In this document: positions 8,027 to 13,276 of the stretch, in pieces
How positions within the stretch are numbered: position 1 is the first letter of the stretch
How the letters are laid out: each line of letters opens with the position of its first letter
Assembly: GCA_005878325.1 (NCBI GenBank)
Contig: VBMR01000156.1
Coordinates: 1-13,276 of the forward strand
Origin: Methanobacteriota archaeon
GTDB taxonomy: Archaea > Thermoplasmatota > Thermoplasmata > RBG-16-68-12
Direction of reading: 5' to 3'
DNA length: 13,276 nucleotides
Position numbers and translations under genes: made by a program
Notes under the pieces: model-generated
The model's input: only the letters and a program-made list of their open reading frames with translations
Databases searched by the model: none
What the model was told of the DNA's origin: nothing

Positions 8027-8911
8027 ATGTCCTTTGACTACGATTTCCGGATGCGCATCGGGGCACCTCGGCCGACCGTGTTCGAGCGGCTCCTGCGGAT
8101 CGAGCACCTCTCGAGGTGGTTCTGCGGCTGGTCGCGGATCGAGCCGAAAGTCGGCGGGGCCTTCAAGTTCGGCGGCGAGACGTGCCTCGTCCTCCCGGAG
8201 GGCCGGGGATGGGAGACGAAGATCGATGAGGGCGAGGTCCTCCGCCGGTTCGCCTTCACCTGGCCCATCCGCGGTTCGAACACCCGTGTGGCCTACGACC
8301 TAGCCGATGCGCCGGGAGATGCCACCCTTCTCCGCACGACGCACGGAGGAATGCCGATTCAGACCACCACGTGCGGCACGATCCAGGATGCGTGGAGGAT
8401 GTGCCTCGGGAATCTGAAATCGATCGCGGAAGGCCGCGGCGACAGCATCCGACCCGACCACGCTCCTGTGACTCCGGGAGAACTCCGGCTCTCCGTCCTC
8501 ATCGAAGCGCCGCGGGCGAAAGTGTTTGCGGCGTTCGAGGATCCGGCGGCCGTGGTCCACTGGTCCTCGGGCGGGGTGCCGGACGGACCGGTTCAGGTCG
8601 AGCCGAGGAAAGGCGGGACGTTCTCTCTTGATCGGGGGGAAGTCGCGAATCAGGTCCAAGAATGGAAGCAGGGGGAGCGAATCGTCCTGCATGCGACTCG
8701 TCAACCGGACCAGAGCATCGTTTTCGACTTCGAGGAGAAAGCGAGCGGGACCGCGATCTACTTCGCCGCGAAGGGCTTCGATAGCCATCCCGAGAGCGTA
8801 TTGCGATGGCGGGGGCGGTGGTCCGATCGTCTTGTTTGCCTGAAGAACTTCGTCGAGAGCGGATCCTCCGGGTTTCTCAACGCGTACCGGGACCAGATGA
8901 AGGAAGCCTAA
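8027..8911 (+). CDS. Tandem SRPBCC (AHSA1-like / START-fold) domain protein
   Basis: This 294-residue protein carries two SRPBCC domains of the AHSA1 type. The first (about 1-130) begins with YDFRMRIGAPRPTVFERLL, with LSRWFCGWSRIEPKVGGAFKF in the ligand-cavity region. The second (about 150-285) begins with ELRLSVLIEAPRAKVFAAFE and has VHWSSGG, PRKGGTFSLDRGEVANQVQE and a long C-terminal helix with WSDRLVCLKNFVES. AHSA1-like proteins bind hydrophobic ligands or act with stress systems; the ligand is unknown. I chose ATG 8027 because the first domain starts right after it and no in-frame ATG or GTG lies just upstream; TTG 7997 would add 10 residues. Two domains in one chain is about double the usual single-domain length. 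It converges with the GcvT-like gene, with 78 bp between them. Confidence 0.85.
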   Translation: MSFDYDFRMRIGAPRPTVFERLLRIEHLSRWFCGWSRIEPKVGGAFKFGGETCLVLPEGRGWETKIDEGEVLRRFAFTWPIRGSNTRVAYDLADAPGDATLLRTTHGGMPIQTTTCGTIQDAWRMCLGNLKSIAEGRGDSIRPDHAPVTPGELRLSVLIEAPRAKVFAAFEDPAAVVHWSSGGVPDGPVQVEPRKGGTFSLDRGEVANQVQEWKQGERIVLHATRQPDQSIVFDFEEKASGTAIYFAAKGFDSHPESVLRWRGRWSDRLVCLKNFVESGSSGFLNAYRDQMKEA

Positions 8912-8989
8912 TTCCGCAGCCTCGCACGGTCCGCAATTTCTGAGGAGGATCCTCGCGGCGCCGCGGGCCGACAAGAGGCGGGCCAGCGG

Positions 8990-10177
8990 TCAAGCCTTCT
9001 TCCGATCCGGGTCGAAGAACGGTCGCTCGACGACAGTCGCGGGGATCCGGTGACGCTCCCACTCGACCGCGATGTCGATGTCCACCCGTGTGCCCGGCCT
9101 CGCGTACGGCGCGGCCACCGTCGCGATCGCGATATACTTCTTCAGGAGGGGCGACCAGACTCCGCTCGTGGCCCAGCCCACCTGTCGGTATCGGACGTAC
9201 AGGGGGACCTTCGACCGCCACGGCCTCGCGGGCGGTTGCGGTGGCAGGCCCATGTCCATGTAGTACCGCTCGATCTTGCGCCAGTCGATCACCAGGCCGA
9301 CCGTGCGGCGGGAGGGGCCGTGACGCTTCTCGTCTCGGAGGGCATTCCTCCCGATGAAGGGGCCTTTCTCGAGGGCCACGGCCCAATCGAGGCTCAGCTC
9401 GAAGGGCGAGTACCGCTGCGCGTCGATCACGGCCTTCCGCGCGGGCACATATTCGACCTCCGCCAAGATGAGGCCCGCCTCGATGCGCGCGGTGTCGAGG
9501 GCGAGCATCCCCGCAGGCGTAATGTCGTGTCCCCTTCCCTTGTCCATGAGGGCATCCCAAAGGGCCTCCGCCTGCTCCCGCTCCACCCAGATCTCGTAGC
9601 CCAGGTCTCCCGTGTATCCCGTCCGGGAGATTTGGACCGGGATGCCCGCGAAGGTCGTGTTCACGAATCGGAAGTATCGGAGTTTCTGGACGGCTCCGTC
9701 GGCACCTTCCCCGAGGATGGCGCGGGAGGAGGGACCTTGCAGCGCGAGGGCGCCGATGTCCTCCGACACATCCCGCACTTCGGCGTCGAGGCCCATCCCG
9801 GCGTCCTGGAGCCACTTCAAGTTCGGTTCCGCGGAGGTCATGCGGAACGTGCCGTCGCCGAAGTTCCACAGGGTTCCGTCATCCACGGTCTTGCCGCGCT
9901 CGTCGCACCACGGGGTGTAGTAGATGTGGCCCTTCGCGAGCTTTCTCGCATCCCGCGTGACGACCTTGTTCACCAGAGACTGGGCATCCTTGCCGCGAAT
10001 CGAATACTTGTACAGAGGCGACACGTCGAGGAGGCCCGCGGAATGCCGGATCGCGTAGTACTCCATCTCCGGAACGAGGGAGTACGAGGACGCCGCAAGA
10101 TAGCCCGACCACCCACGCCAATCCCACGTCTCGCACAGCGCGGACGTGCGGGAATGAAACGGCGAACCGCGTCGCAC
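8990..10177 (-). CDS. GcvT-like folate-dependent aminomethyltransferase / demethylase family protein
   Basis: This 395-residue protein of the glycine cleavage T-protein superfamily contains SPFHSRTSALCETW at its N-terminus, then AIRHSAGLLDVSPLYKYSIR, the CDERGKTVDDGTLW stretch with the Asp pair where T-proteins bind folate, ALALQGPSSRAIL, SRTGYTGDLGYEIWV and LDTARIEAGLILAEVEY. The C-terminal barrel has YVRYRQVGWATSGVWSPLLK. Family members transfer one-carbon units to tetrahydrofolate from glycine-derived, sarcosine-like or other methylated substrates. No GcvP or GcvH gene lies nearby, so a demethylase role is plausible but unproven. I chose GTG 10177: the family N-terminus begins there, GAGGAAG precedes it by about 4 nt, and a TATA-like ATTAAAT lies at about 10210-10216. 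The frame also opens upstream to TTG 10243, but that extension overlaps the apparent promoter. Confidence 0.85.
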   Translation of the reverse strand: MRRGSPFHSRTSALCETWDWRGWSGYLAASSYSLVPEMEYYAIRHSAGLLDVSPLYKYSIRGKDAQSLVNKVVTRDARKLAKGHIYYTPWCDERGKTVDDGTLWNFGDGTFRMTSAEPNLKWLQDAGMGLDAEVRDVSEDIGALALQGPSSRAILGEGADGAVQKLRYFRFVNTTFAGIPVQISRTGYTGDLGYEIWVEREQAEALWDALMDKGRGHDITPAGMLALDTARIEAGLILAEVEYVPARKAVIDAQRYSPFELSLDWAVALEKGPFIGRNALRDEKRHGPSRRTVGLVIDWRKIERYYMDMGLPPQPPARPWRSKVPLYVRYRQVGWATSGVWSPLLKKYIAIATVAAPYARPGTRVDIDIAVEWERHRIPATVVERPFFDPDRKKA

Positions 10178-10209
10178 GAGGCTTCCTCGCGGCCGCACCG
10201 CGAAGACGC

Positions 10210-10217
10210 AATTTAAT
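10210..10217 (-). promoter_or_regulatory. TATA-like box of the GcvT-like gene
   Basis: On the minus strand the region reads GCATTAAATTGCG, an AT-rich block in GC-rich surroundings. A start of transcription about 26 nt downstream would fall near 10187, just before GTG 10177. This argues that the real start is 10177 rather than the upstream TTG. Confidence 0.45.
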
Positions 10218-10352
10218 GCTAATGGAGACGCGAGCGTGTGCAATTCGAGGAGGTACCCCGCTCCACGGTCCTCTGCTGAGATCTCGGCACGGACAGATTC
10301 GGTCCATTTTCGCTACGACAATTTTGACCGCGATTATGGCGACCAAAAGAGT

Positions 10353-10370
10353 CATATATATTGCGCAATA
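10353..10370 (+). promoter_or_regulatory. TATA-like box overlapping a 12-bp palindrome
   Basis: CATATATA runs into the perfect palindrome TATTGCGCAATA (10359-10370). A transcript starting about 26 nt downstream (near 10383) would begin just before the possible small ORF at 10393. A palindrome touching a TATA box is a typical repressor-site arrangement. The promoter role is inferred from composition and spacing. Confidence 0.35.
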
Positions 10371-10392
10371 ACAAATAATAGTAGAAAGGTGG

Positions 10393-10506
10393 ATGATTGG
10401 AAATCCGCGTGATTCATGCGGTAAAAATAGTTACGTACATTACTTATCTCATGATTCATCGAAAATGGTTATCTCGCGGCTAGTCGCCAAATCGATGCTA
10501 TTATAA
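10393..10506 (+). CDS. Possible small ORF, 37 residues (low confidence)
   Basis: ATG 10393 opens a 37-codon frame ending at TAA 10504-10506. The peptide begins MIGNPRDSCGKNSYVHYL and ends with a basic, mildly hydrophobic RLVAKSMLL. AAAGGTGG sits immediately before the ATG, so ribosome-site spacing is poor. A TATA-like box lies 35-40 bp upstream and a T6 tract 17 nt after the stop, which together would form a complete small transcription unit. No family is recognised, and the length could arise by chance. Confidence 0.2.
   Translation: MIGNPRDSCGKNSYVHYLSHDSSKMVISRLVAKSMLL
10409..10459. repeat. TGATTCAT direct repeat with dyad symmetry
   Basis: TGATTCAT occurs at 10410-10417 and 10452-10459, 42 bp apart, about four helical turns. 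The second copy is the perfect dyad ATGA-T-TCAT. The first lies inside the longer imperfect dyad CCGCGTGA-T-TCATGCGG (10405-10421, one mismatched pair). This looks like a pair of operator sites between the two TATA-like boxes; it is inferred from symmetry and spacing only. Confidence 0.35.
10496..10506 (+). promoter_or_regulatory. TATA-like box of the orphan gene
   Basis: ATGCTATTATAACC provides an archaeal TATA-like core. A start about 26 nt downstream (near 10529) leaves a leader of about 20 nt, in which GAGAGG (about 10535-10540) sits about 8 nt before ATG 10549 as a Shine-Dalgarno site. Confidence 0.45.
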
Positions 10507-10522
10507 CCCCAAAACACCTCCG

Positions 10523-10528
10523 TTTTTT
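10523..10528 (+). terminator. T6 tract, possible archaeal-type terminator
   Basis: TTTTTT follows the possible small ORF and precedes the predicted transcript start of the orphan gene. Archaeal RNA polymerase can terminate at oligo-T tracts without a hairpin. The call is tentative because it rests on a short tract in an AT-rich region. Confidence 0.3.
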
Positions 10529-10548
10529 CCTTCAAGAGAGGAACAAAA

Positions 10549-10902
10549 ATGTTGGCAGAATACGGGGCTGTGGTTGTGCGCGAGAGGTACACGTTGGGCT
10601 ATGGCGAAGAGATCGCCAGGTACCTGAGGTGGGAGTACGGTGAAGGGACCGGCGTGGGATTCCTGAGCGGTTTGGCAGCGAGACCGAGGCCATACCTGTC
10701 GGGACGTGGGTTCCGATTCAGCGATCAACTGGTACGATTCTCGGCTTCGATCAAGGCGCGGGTAGCCGCCAAGCTGATCGATGGCTGGGTGCGGGAACTG
10801 ACCCTACTGGTCCAATGGAAACGAGGCGAGCTGGGCACGTGGGAGCTGGTCGATCGACTCGAAGAATTGCAACGGCGGACCAGGGGCCCGGCGCCAGCCT
10901 GA
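10549..10902 (+). CDS. Hypothetical protein, 117 residues, no recognised family
   Basis: I do not recognise this protein. It starts at ATG 10549 after GAGAGG with good spacing and ends at TGA 10900-10902. The N-terminal half is mixed (VVVRERYTLGYGEEIARYLR, then EGTGVGFLSG) with several Gly, Tyr and Arg residues. The C-terminal half (from about residue 60) is predicted by eye to be amphipathic helices, for example RFSASIKARVAAKLIDGW and ELVDRLEELQRR, and ends in a short Pro/Ala tail. There is no signal peptide or membrane span. Third codon positions look less GC-biased than in neighbouring genes, and the gene follows an AT-rich island, so recent acquisition or a self-contained locus is possible. 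A promoter and ribosome site support expression. Confidence 0.6.
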   Translation: MLAEYGAVVVRERYTLGYGEEIARYLRWEYGEGTGVGFLSGLAARPRPYLSGRGFRFSDQLVRFSASIKARVAAKLIDGWVRELTLLVQWKRGELGTWELVDRLEELQRRTRGPAPA

Positions 10903-10920
10903 ACCTGTGATCTCACGGGA

Positions 10921-10967
10921 GCCCGCGGGGAACTGATTTAACCCTTCTCTGGTTAACCCTCGCGGGC
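10921..10967. promoter_or_regulatory. Nested inverted repeats upstream of the first oxidoreductase
   Basis: An outer stem pairs 10921-10930 (GCCCGCGGGG) with 10958-10967 (CCTCGCGGGC), ten pairs with one G-T. Inside it, TTAACC (10938-10943) pairs with GGTTAA (10951-10956) across 7 nt. The inner arm includes the TATA-like TGATTTAACC. It may be a regulator site for the oxidoreductase pair or a 3' structure of the orphan gene transcript. Confidence 0.4.
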
Positions 10968-11000
10968 CGGCGCGTCCTCGGTCAGCCGACGCGAGGCCTC

Positions 11001-11008
11001 AGGAGATC
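11001..11008 (+). promoter_or_regulatory. Shine-Dalgarno site fixing a CTG start
   Basis: AGGAGATC closely matches the complement of the archaeal 16S rRNA 3' end and lies 6 nt before CTG 11015. No ATG, GTG or TTG occurs in frame between the upstream TGA (10934) and the FAD-binding motif, so this site marks the likely start. Confidence 0.6.
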
Positions 11009-11014
11009 CCGCCT

Positions 11015-12607
11015 CTGGCCGTCCAGTACCACGCAGTCGTAATCGGCGGAGGCCACAACGGCCTCACGGCTGCGGCATATCTAGCCCGCGCCGGAAAACG
11101 GGTGCTGGTCCTCGAGCGGAGGCACGTCCTCGGGGGCGCCGCCGTCACGGAGGAAGTGTTCCCCGGGTTCAAGTTCTCGGTCTGCTCCTACGTCTGCAGC
11201 CTCCTCCGCCCTCAAGTGATCCGGGACCTCGACCTGCCGTCCCATGGTTTCGAAGTGATCCCGCAGGAATCGACCTTCATGCCCCTTCCCGACGGGCGGT
11301 ACCTCTTCCGCCACGGGAGCGAGGAGGACACGTACCAGGCGATCGCGAAGTTCTCCTCGCGAGACGCCGAGGCGTATCCGCGGTTCGGGCGGCTCATGGG
11401 CCGACTCGCGAAGTTCCTCGCCCCGACTTTGACGATGACCCCGCCTGACGTCGGCTCGTTGAACCCCGCGGAACTGCGGAAGCTCCTGGCCCTGAACAAG
11501 CAGGCCAAGACACTCTCCGAGGACGAATTGTACACGTTCGCGCGGCTCATGACGATGAGTGCCGCGGACTACCTGGACGAATGGTTCGAGACGGACGCCC
11601 TGAAGGCGGGCCTGTGCTCGAGCGGCATCATCGGCACGCTCCTCGGCCCCCGCTCCCCCGGGACCGCGTACGTGCTCATGCACCACTACATGGGGGAGAT
11701 CGACGGCGCGTATCGCGCCTGGGGGTACGTCCGCGGCGGCATGGGGATGGTGAGCGAATCGATCGCCCGCGCGGCCAGGGCCTTCGGGGCCGAGATCCGC
11801 GTGAATGCCGAGGTGCGACGGATCCTCGTGAAGGACGGTCGTGCGGTCGGGGTCGAGCTGGCGGATGGCGAGGTGATCCACACGCGAGTCATCGCCTCCG
11901 GAGCGGATCCGAAGCGGACGTTCCTCACGTTCCTGGATCGATCTGAGCTCCCGGCGGACTTCGTCCGCGGCATCGAGAACTTCAAGATCGAAGGGTCCTC
12001 CGGCAAAGTGAACTTCGCCCTGAAGGAAGCGCCGAGCTTCTCCGCCCTCCCCGGGAACGGGCCGCACCTCCAAGGCGCGATCTCGATCGGGCCGAGCGTC
12101 GACTACATCGAGAGGGCGTACGACGACGCGAAGTACGGAGATTTCTCCCGCCGGCCCTTCGTCGACATGTGCGTCCCGACGACCCTCGATCCGACCCTCG
12201 CTCCTCCGGGGGCGCACATCTTGTCCTGCTTCGTGCAGTACGCTCCGTACACGCTCCGGAACGGCACGTGGCCCGAGAGGCGCGAGGCGTTCGGCGAGAC
12301 GGTCACGGACACGATCGAGGAATACGTCCCGAACCTCCGGGACATCATCCGGCATCGACAGGTCCTGAGTCCCTGGGATCTGGAACAGATGATCGGACTC
12401 ACGGGAGGCAATATCTTCCACGGCGAGTTGACGCCGAACCAGCTGTTCTTCCTCCGGCCGACGCCCGGGTGGGCCCAGTATCGGACCCCGATCAAGGGAC
12501 TCTACCTGTGCGGCTCCGGAGCCCATCCTGGAGGCGGCGTGATGGGCGCGCCCGGCCTGAACGCCGCGCGGGAGATCTTGAAGGACATGGCCCTCCGGCG
12601 GGTGTGA
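11015..12607 (+). CDS. PYROXD2-like FAD-dependent oxidoreductase (phytoene desaturase family), probable CTG start
   Basis: The 530-residue product belongs to the phytoene-desaturase/PYROXD2 group of FAD-dependent oxidoreductases (COG1233-like). The N-terminus has the dinucleotide-binding motif VVIGGGHNGLTAAAYLARAG and LERRHVLGGAAVTEE. The middle has SRDAEAYPRF, LTMTPPDV and DYLDEWFETDALKA. The C-terminus ends in the FAD-closing block GLYLCGSGAHPGGGVMGAPG. The first common start in frame, GTG 11102, would delete the Gly-rich motif, so translation must begin earlier; the only candidate with a ribosome site is CTG 11015 (AGGAGATC 6 nt upstream). Family members reduce or desaturate hydrophobic substrates, but PYROXD2-type substrates are not established. 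It is followed after 3 nt by a tandem paralogue in the same frame, so the two are cotranscribed and may form a heteromer; that last point is inference. Confidence 0.85.
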   Translation: MAVQYHAVVIGGGHNGLTAAAYLARAGKRVLVLERRHVLGGAAVTEEVFPGFKFSVCSYVCSLLRPQVIRDLDLPSHGFEVIPQESTFMPLPDGRYLFRHGSEEDTYQAIAKFSSRDAEAYPRFGRLMGRLAKFLAPTLTMTPPDVGSLNPAELRKLLALNKQAKTLSEDELYTFARLMTMSAADYLDEWFETDALKAGLCSSGIIGTLLGPRSPGTAYVLMHHYMGEIDGAYRAWGYVRGGMGMVSESIARAARAFGAEIRVNAEVRRILVKDGRAVGVELADGEVIHTRVIASGADPKRTFLTFLDRSELPADFVRGIENFKIEGSSGKVNFALKEAPSFSALPGNGPHLQGAISIGPSVDYIERAYDDAKYGDFSRRPFVDMCVPTTLDPTLAPPGAHILSCFVQYAPYTLRNGTWPERREAFGETVTDTIEEYVPNLRDIIRHRQVLSPWDLEQMIGLTGGNIFHGELTPNQLFFLRPTPGWAQYRTPIKGLYLCGSGAHPGGGVMGAPGLNAAREILKDMALRRV

Positions 12608-12610
12608 GCC

Positions 12611-13276
12611 CTGCCCGGTTCCTTCGACGTCGCGATCGTGGGAGGAGGCCACAACGGCCTCGTGGCCGCGGCGTACCTCGCCCGGGCCGGCCGCCGGGTG
12701 ATCGTCCTCGAGCGACGTCCGGTTCCCGGAGGCGCGGTCGCGACGGAGGAAATCGTCCCCGGATTTCGGGCATCGACCGGCGCGGACGTGTGCGGTCTGC
12801 TCCGCCCCGAGATCATGGAGGATTTGGATCTCTCCACGCGAGGGGTCCAGTTCCTGCCCATCGACCCGGAGGTGCTGACCCTGGGGGGCAGCTTCCGTCT
12901 CCGGATCTGGAGGGACGTCGGCAAGACGCAGTCCGAACTCGCGACGAAATCCCCGCGGGATGCGGAGGCCTATCCGCGATTCGTCGCGCTGTTGCGGCGC
13001 TTCGCCGCCGCGATCGAGCCGCTCCTGACGATGACGCCGCCGAACGTCGCGAATCCGAGCCTGGCGGACCAGATGGGACTCCTGCGTCGCGCGCTCGCGG
13101 TCCGGCGCCTGGGGAAGGACACGATGCAACAATTCCTGCGGGTGCCTCCCATGCCCGTCCGGGACTTCCTGAACGAGTGGTTCGAGACGGACCTGCTGAA
13201 GGCATCCCTCGCGGTCGACGCCCTCCTCGGGACGTTTCAGGGACCGTGGTCCCCTGGCACGGCCTTCGGCCTGATC
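12611..13276 (+). CDS. Second PYROXD2-like FAD-dependent oxidoreductase (3' partial), probable CTG start
   Basis: The first 222 residues of a paralogue of the preceding gene are present, running off the window end. Shared landmarks are VAIVGGGHNGLVAAAYLARAG, LERRPVPGGAVATEE, SPRDAEAYPRF, LTMTPPNV, DFLNEWFETDLLKA and SPGTAF. It lies in the same phase as the upstream gene, separated by TGA 12605-12607 and one codon. No ATG or GTG precedes the FAD-binding strand: GTG 12638 lies inside it, so CTG 12611 is the likely start, with GGGTG about 6 nt upstream. The upstream gene's GTG 12602 is followed at once by the stop and is not a usable start. Divergence at many positions shows an old duplication. 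The C-terminal half, which holds the substrate-binding region, is outside the window. Confidence 0.85.
   Translation, partial: MPGSFDVAIVGGGHNGLVAAAYLARAGRRVIVLERRPVPGGAVATEEIVPGFRASTGADVCGLLRPEIMEDLDLSTRGVQFLPIDPEVLTLGGSFRLRIWRDVGKTQSELATKSPRDAEAYPRFVALLRRFAAAIEPLLTMTPPNVANPSLADQMGLLRRALAVRRLGKDTMQQFLRVPPMPVRDFLNEWFETDLLKASLAVDALLGTFQGPWSPGTAFGLI

Larger units (their letters stand above)
10320..10548. other. AT-rich intergenic island
   Basis: The 371 bases between the GcvT-like start and the orphan gene are mostly non-coding. From about 10320 to 10548 they are far more AT-rich than the rest of the window. Visible elements are a TATA-like CATATATA (about 10353-10360), the 12-bp palindrome TATTGCGCAATA (10359-10370), an imperfect dyad (10405-10421), two copies of TGATTCAT 42 bp apart, a second TATA-like CTATTATAA (about 10498-10506) and T6 (10523-10528). 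Such a patch suggests a regulatory hub or acquired DNA. Confidence 0.6.

Noticed and set aside
8270..8290. GGTTCGAACACCC, like a tRNA T-arm
   Set aside because: It lies inside a conserved SRPBCC coding region, and no acceptor stem, D-arm or anticodon arm can be built around it.
8945..8965. GAGGATCCTC and CGCGGCGCCGCG palindromes as a terminator between convergent genes
   Set aside because: The palindromes are short, unspaced and GC-rich, and no T-tract follows on either strand.
9050..10216. 388-residue open frame on the plus strand opposite the GcvT-like gene
   Set aside because: The minus strand codes for a full GcvT-family protein; the opposite frame has only composition-driven openness.
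12605..12607. TGA as a selenocysteine codon joining the two oxidoreductases
   Set aside because: The stop comes right after a complete family C-terminus, the next gene starts with its own FAD motif, and no SECIS-like structure was evident.
11081..13132. 683-residue open frame on the minus strand across both oxidoreductases
   Set aside because: The plus strand codes for two clear FAD-binding proteins. The antisense frame is low-complexity (Arg, Glu, Gly, Asp rich) and is an artefact of GC-rich third positions.

Overview
The window is a GC-rich stretch (roughly two-thirds GC by eye) that most resembles a high-GC archaeon, probably a Thermoplasmatota member from soil, sediment or groundwater. 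This assignment is inference. It rests on AT-rich TATA-like boxes about 25-30 nt before several likely transcription starts, surface proteins rich in Asn-X-Ser/Thr sequons, a membrane protein whose cytoplasmic tail looks like an archaeal roadblock/profilin-like domain, and frequent GTG (apparently also CTG) starts. No rRNA, tRNA, CRISPR array or insertion sequence was found.

Layout. (1) 1-2691 (+): 3' part of a large surface protein with five DUF11/CARDB-like repeats, one membrane span and a cytoplasmic sensor-like domain; its frame breaks near 500. (2) 2766-4668: an HxlR-type regulator (-) faces a tight VOC (glyoxalase-like) / SnoaL-like gene pair (+), followed closely by a DUF2461 gene; a perfect 17-bp inverted repeat lies in the divergent promoter. 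(3) 4706-7226 (-): a secreted, membrane-anchored GH27 alpha-galactosidase with NPCBM and PKD domains, broken inside a truncated PKD domain; upstream of it on the same strand is a DUF1801 gene (7270-7788). (4) 7789-8026: a divergent spacer with five consecutive inverted repeats. (5) 8027-8911 (+): a double SRPBCC/AHSA1 protein. (6) 8990-10177 (-): a GcvT-like folate-dependent aminomethyltransferase or demethylase. (7) 10178-10548: an AT-rich island with TATA boxes, dyads, a possible 37-residue ORF and a T6 tract, leading into an unrecognised 117-residue ORF (10549-10902). (8) 11015-13276 (+): two tandem PYROXD2/phytoene-desaturase-family FAD oxidoreductases, the second cut by the window end, both apparently starting at CTG.

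How the genes fit together. The only clear regulatory unit is the HxlR/VOC/SnoaL/DUF2461 module, which looks like a small stress or detoxification operon controlled by its divergent regulator. The GH27 enzyme points to scavenging of extracellular alpha-galactosides. The remaining genes are accessory metabolic families (DUF1801, SRPBCC, GcvT-like, PYROXD2-like) with no shared pathway visible here.

The best leads are the paired CTG starts, the broken PKD domain of the GH27 enzyme, the receptor-like surface protein, the palindromic HxlR operator and the AT-rich island with its orphan ORF.
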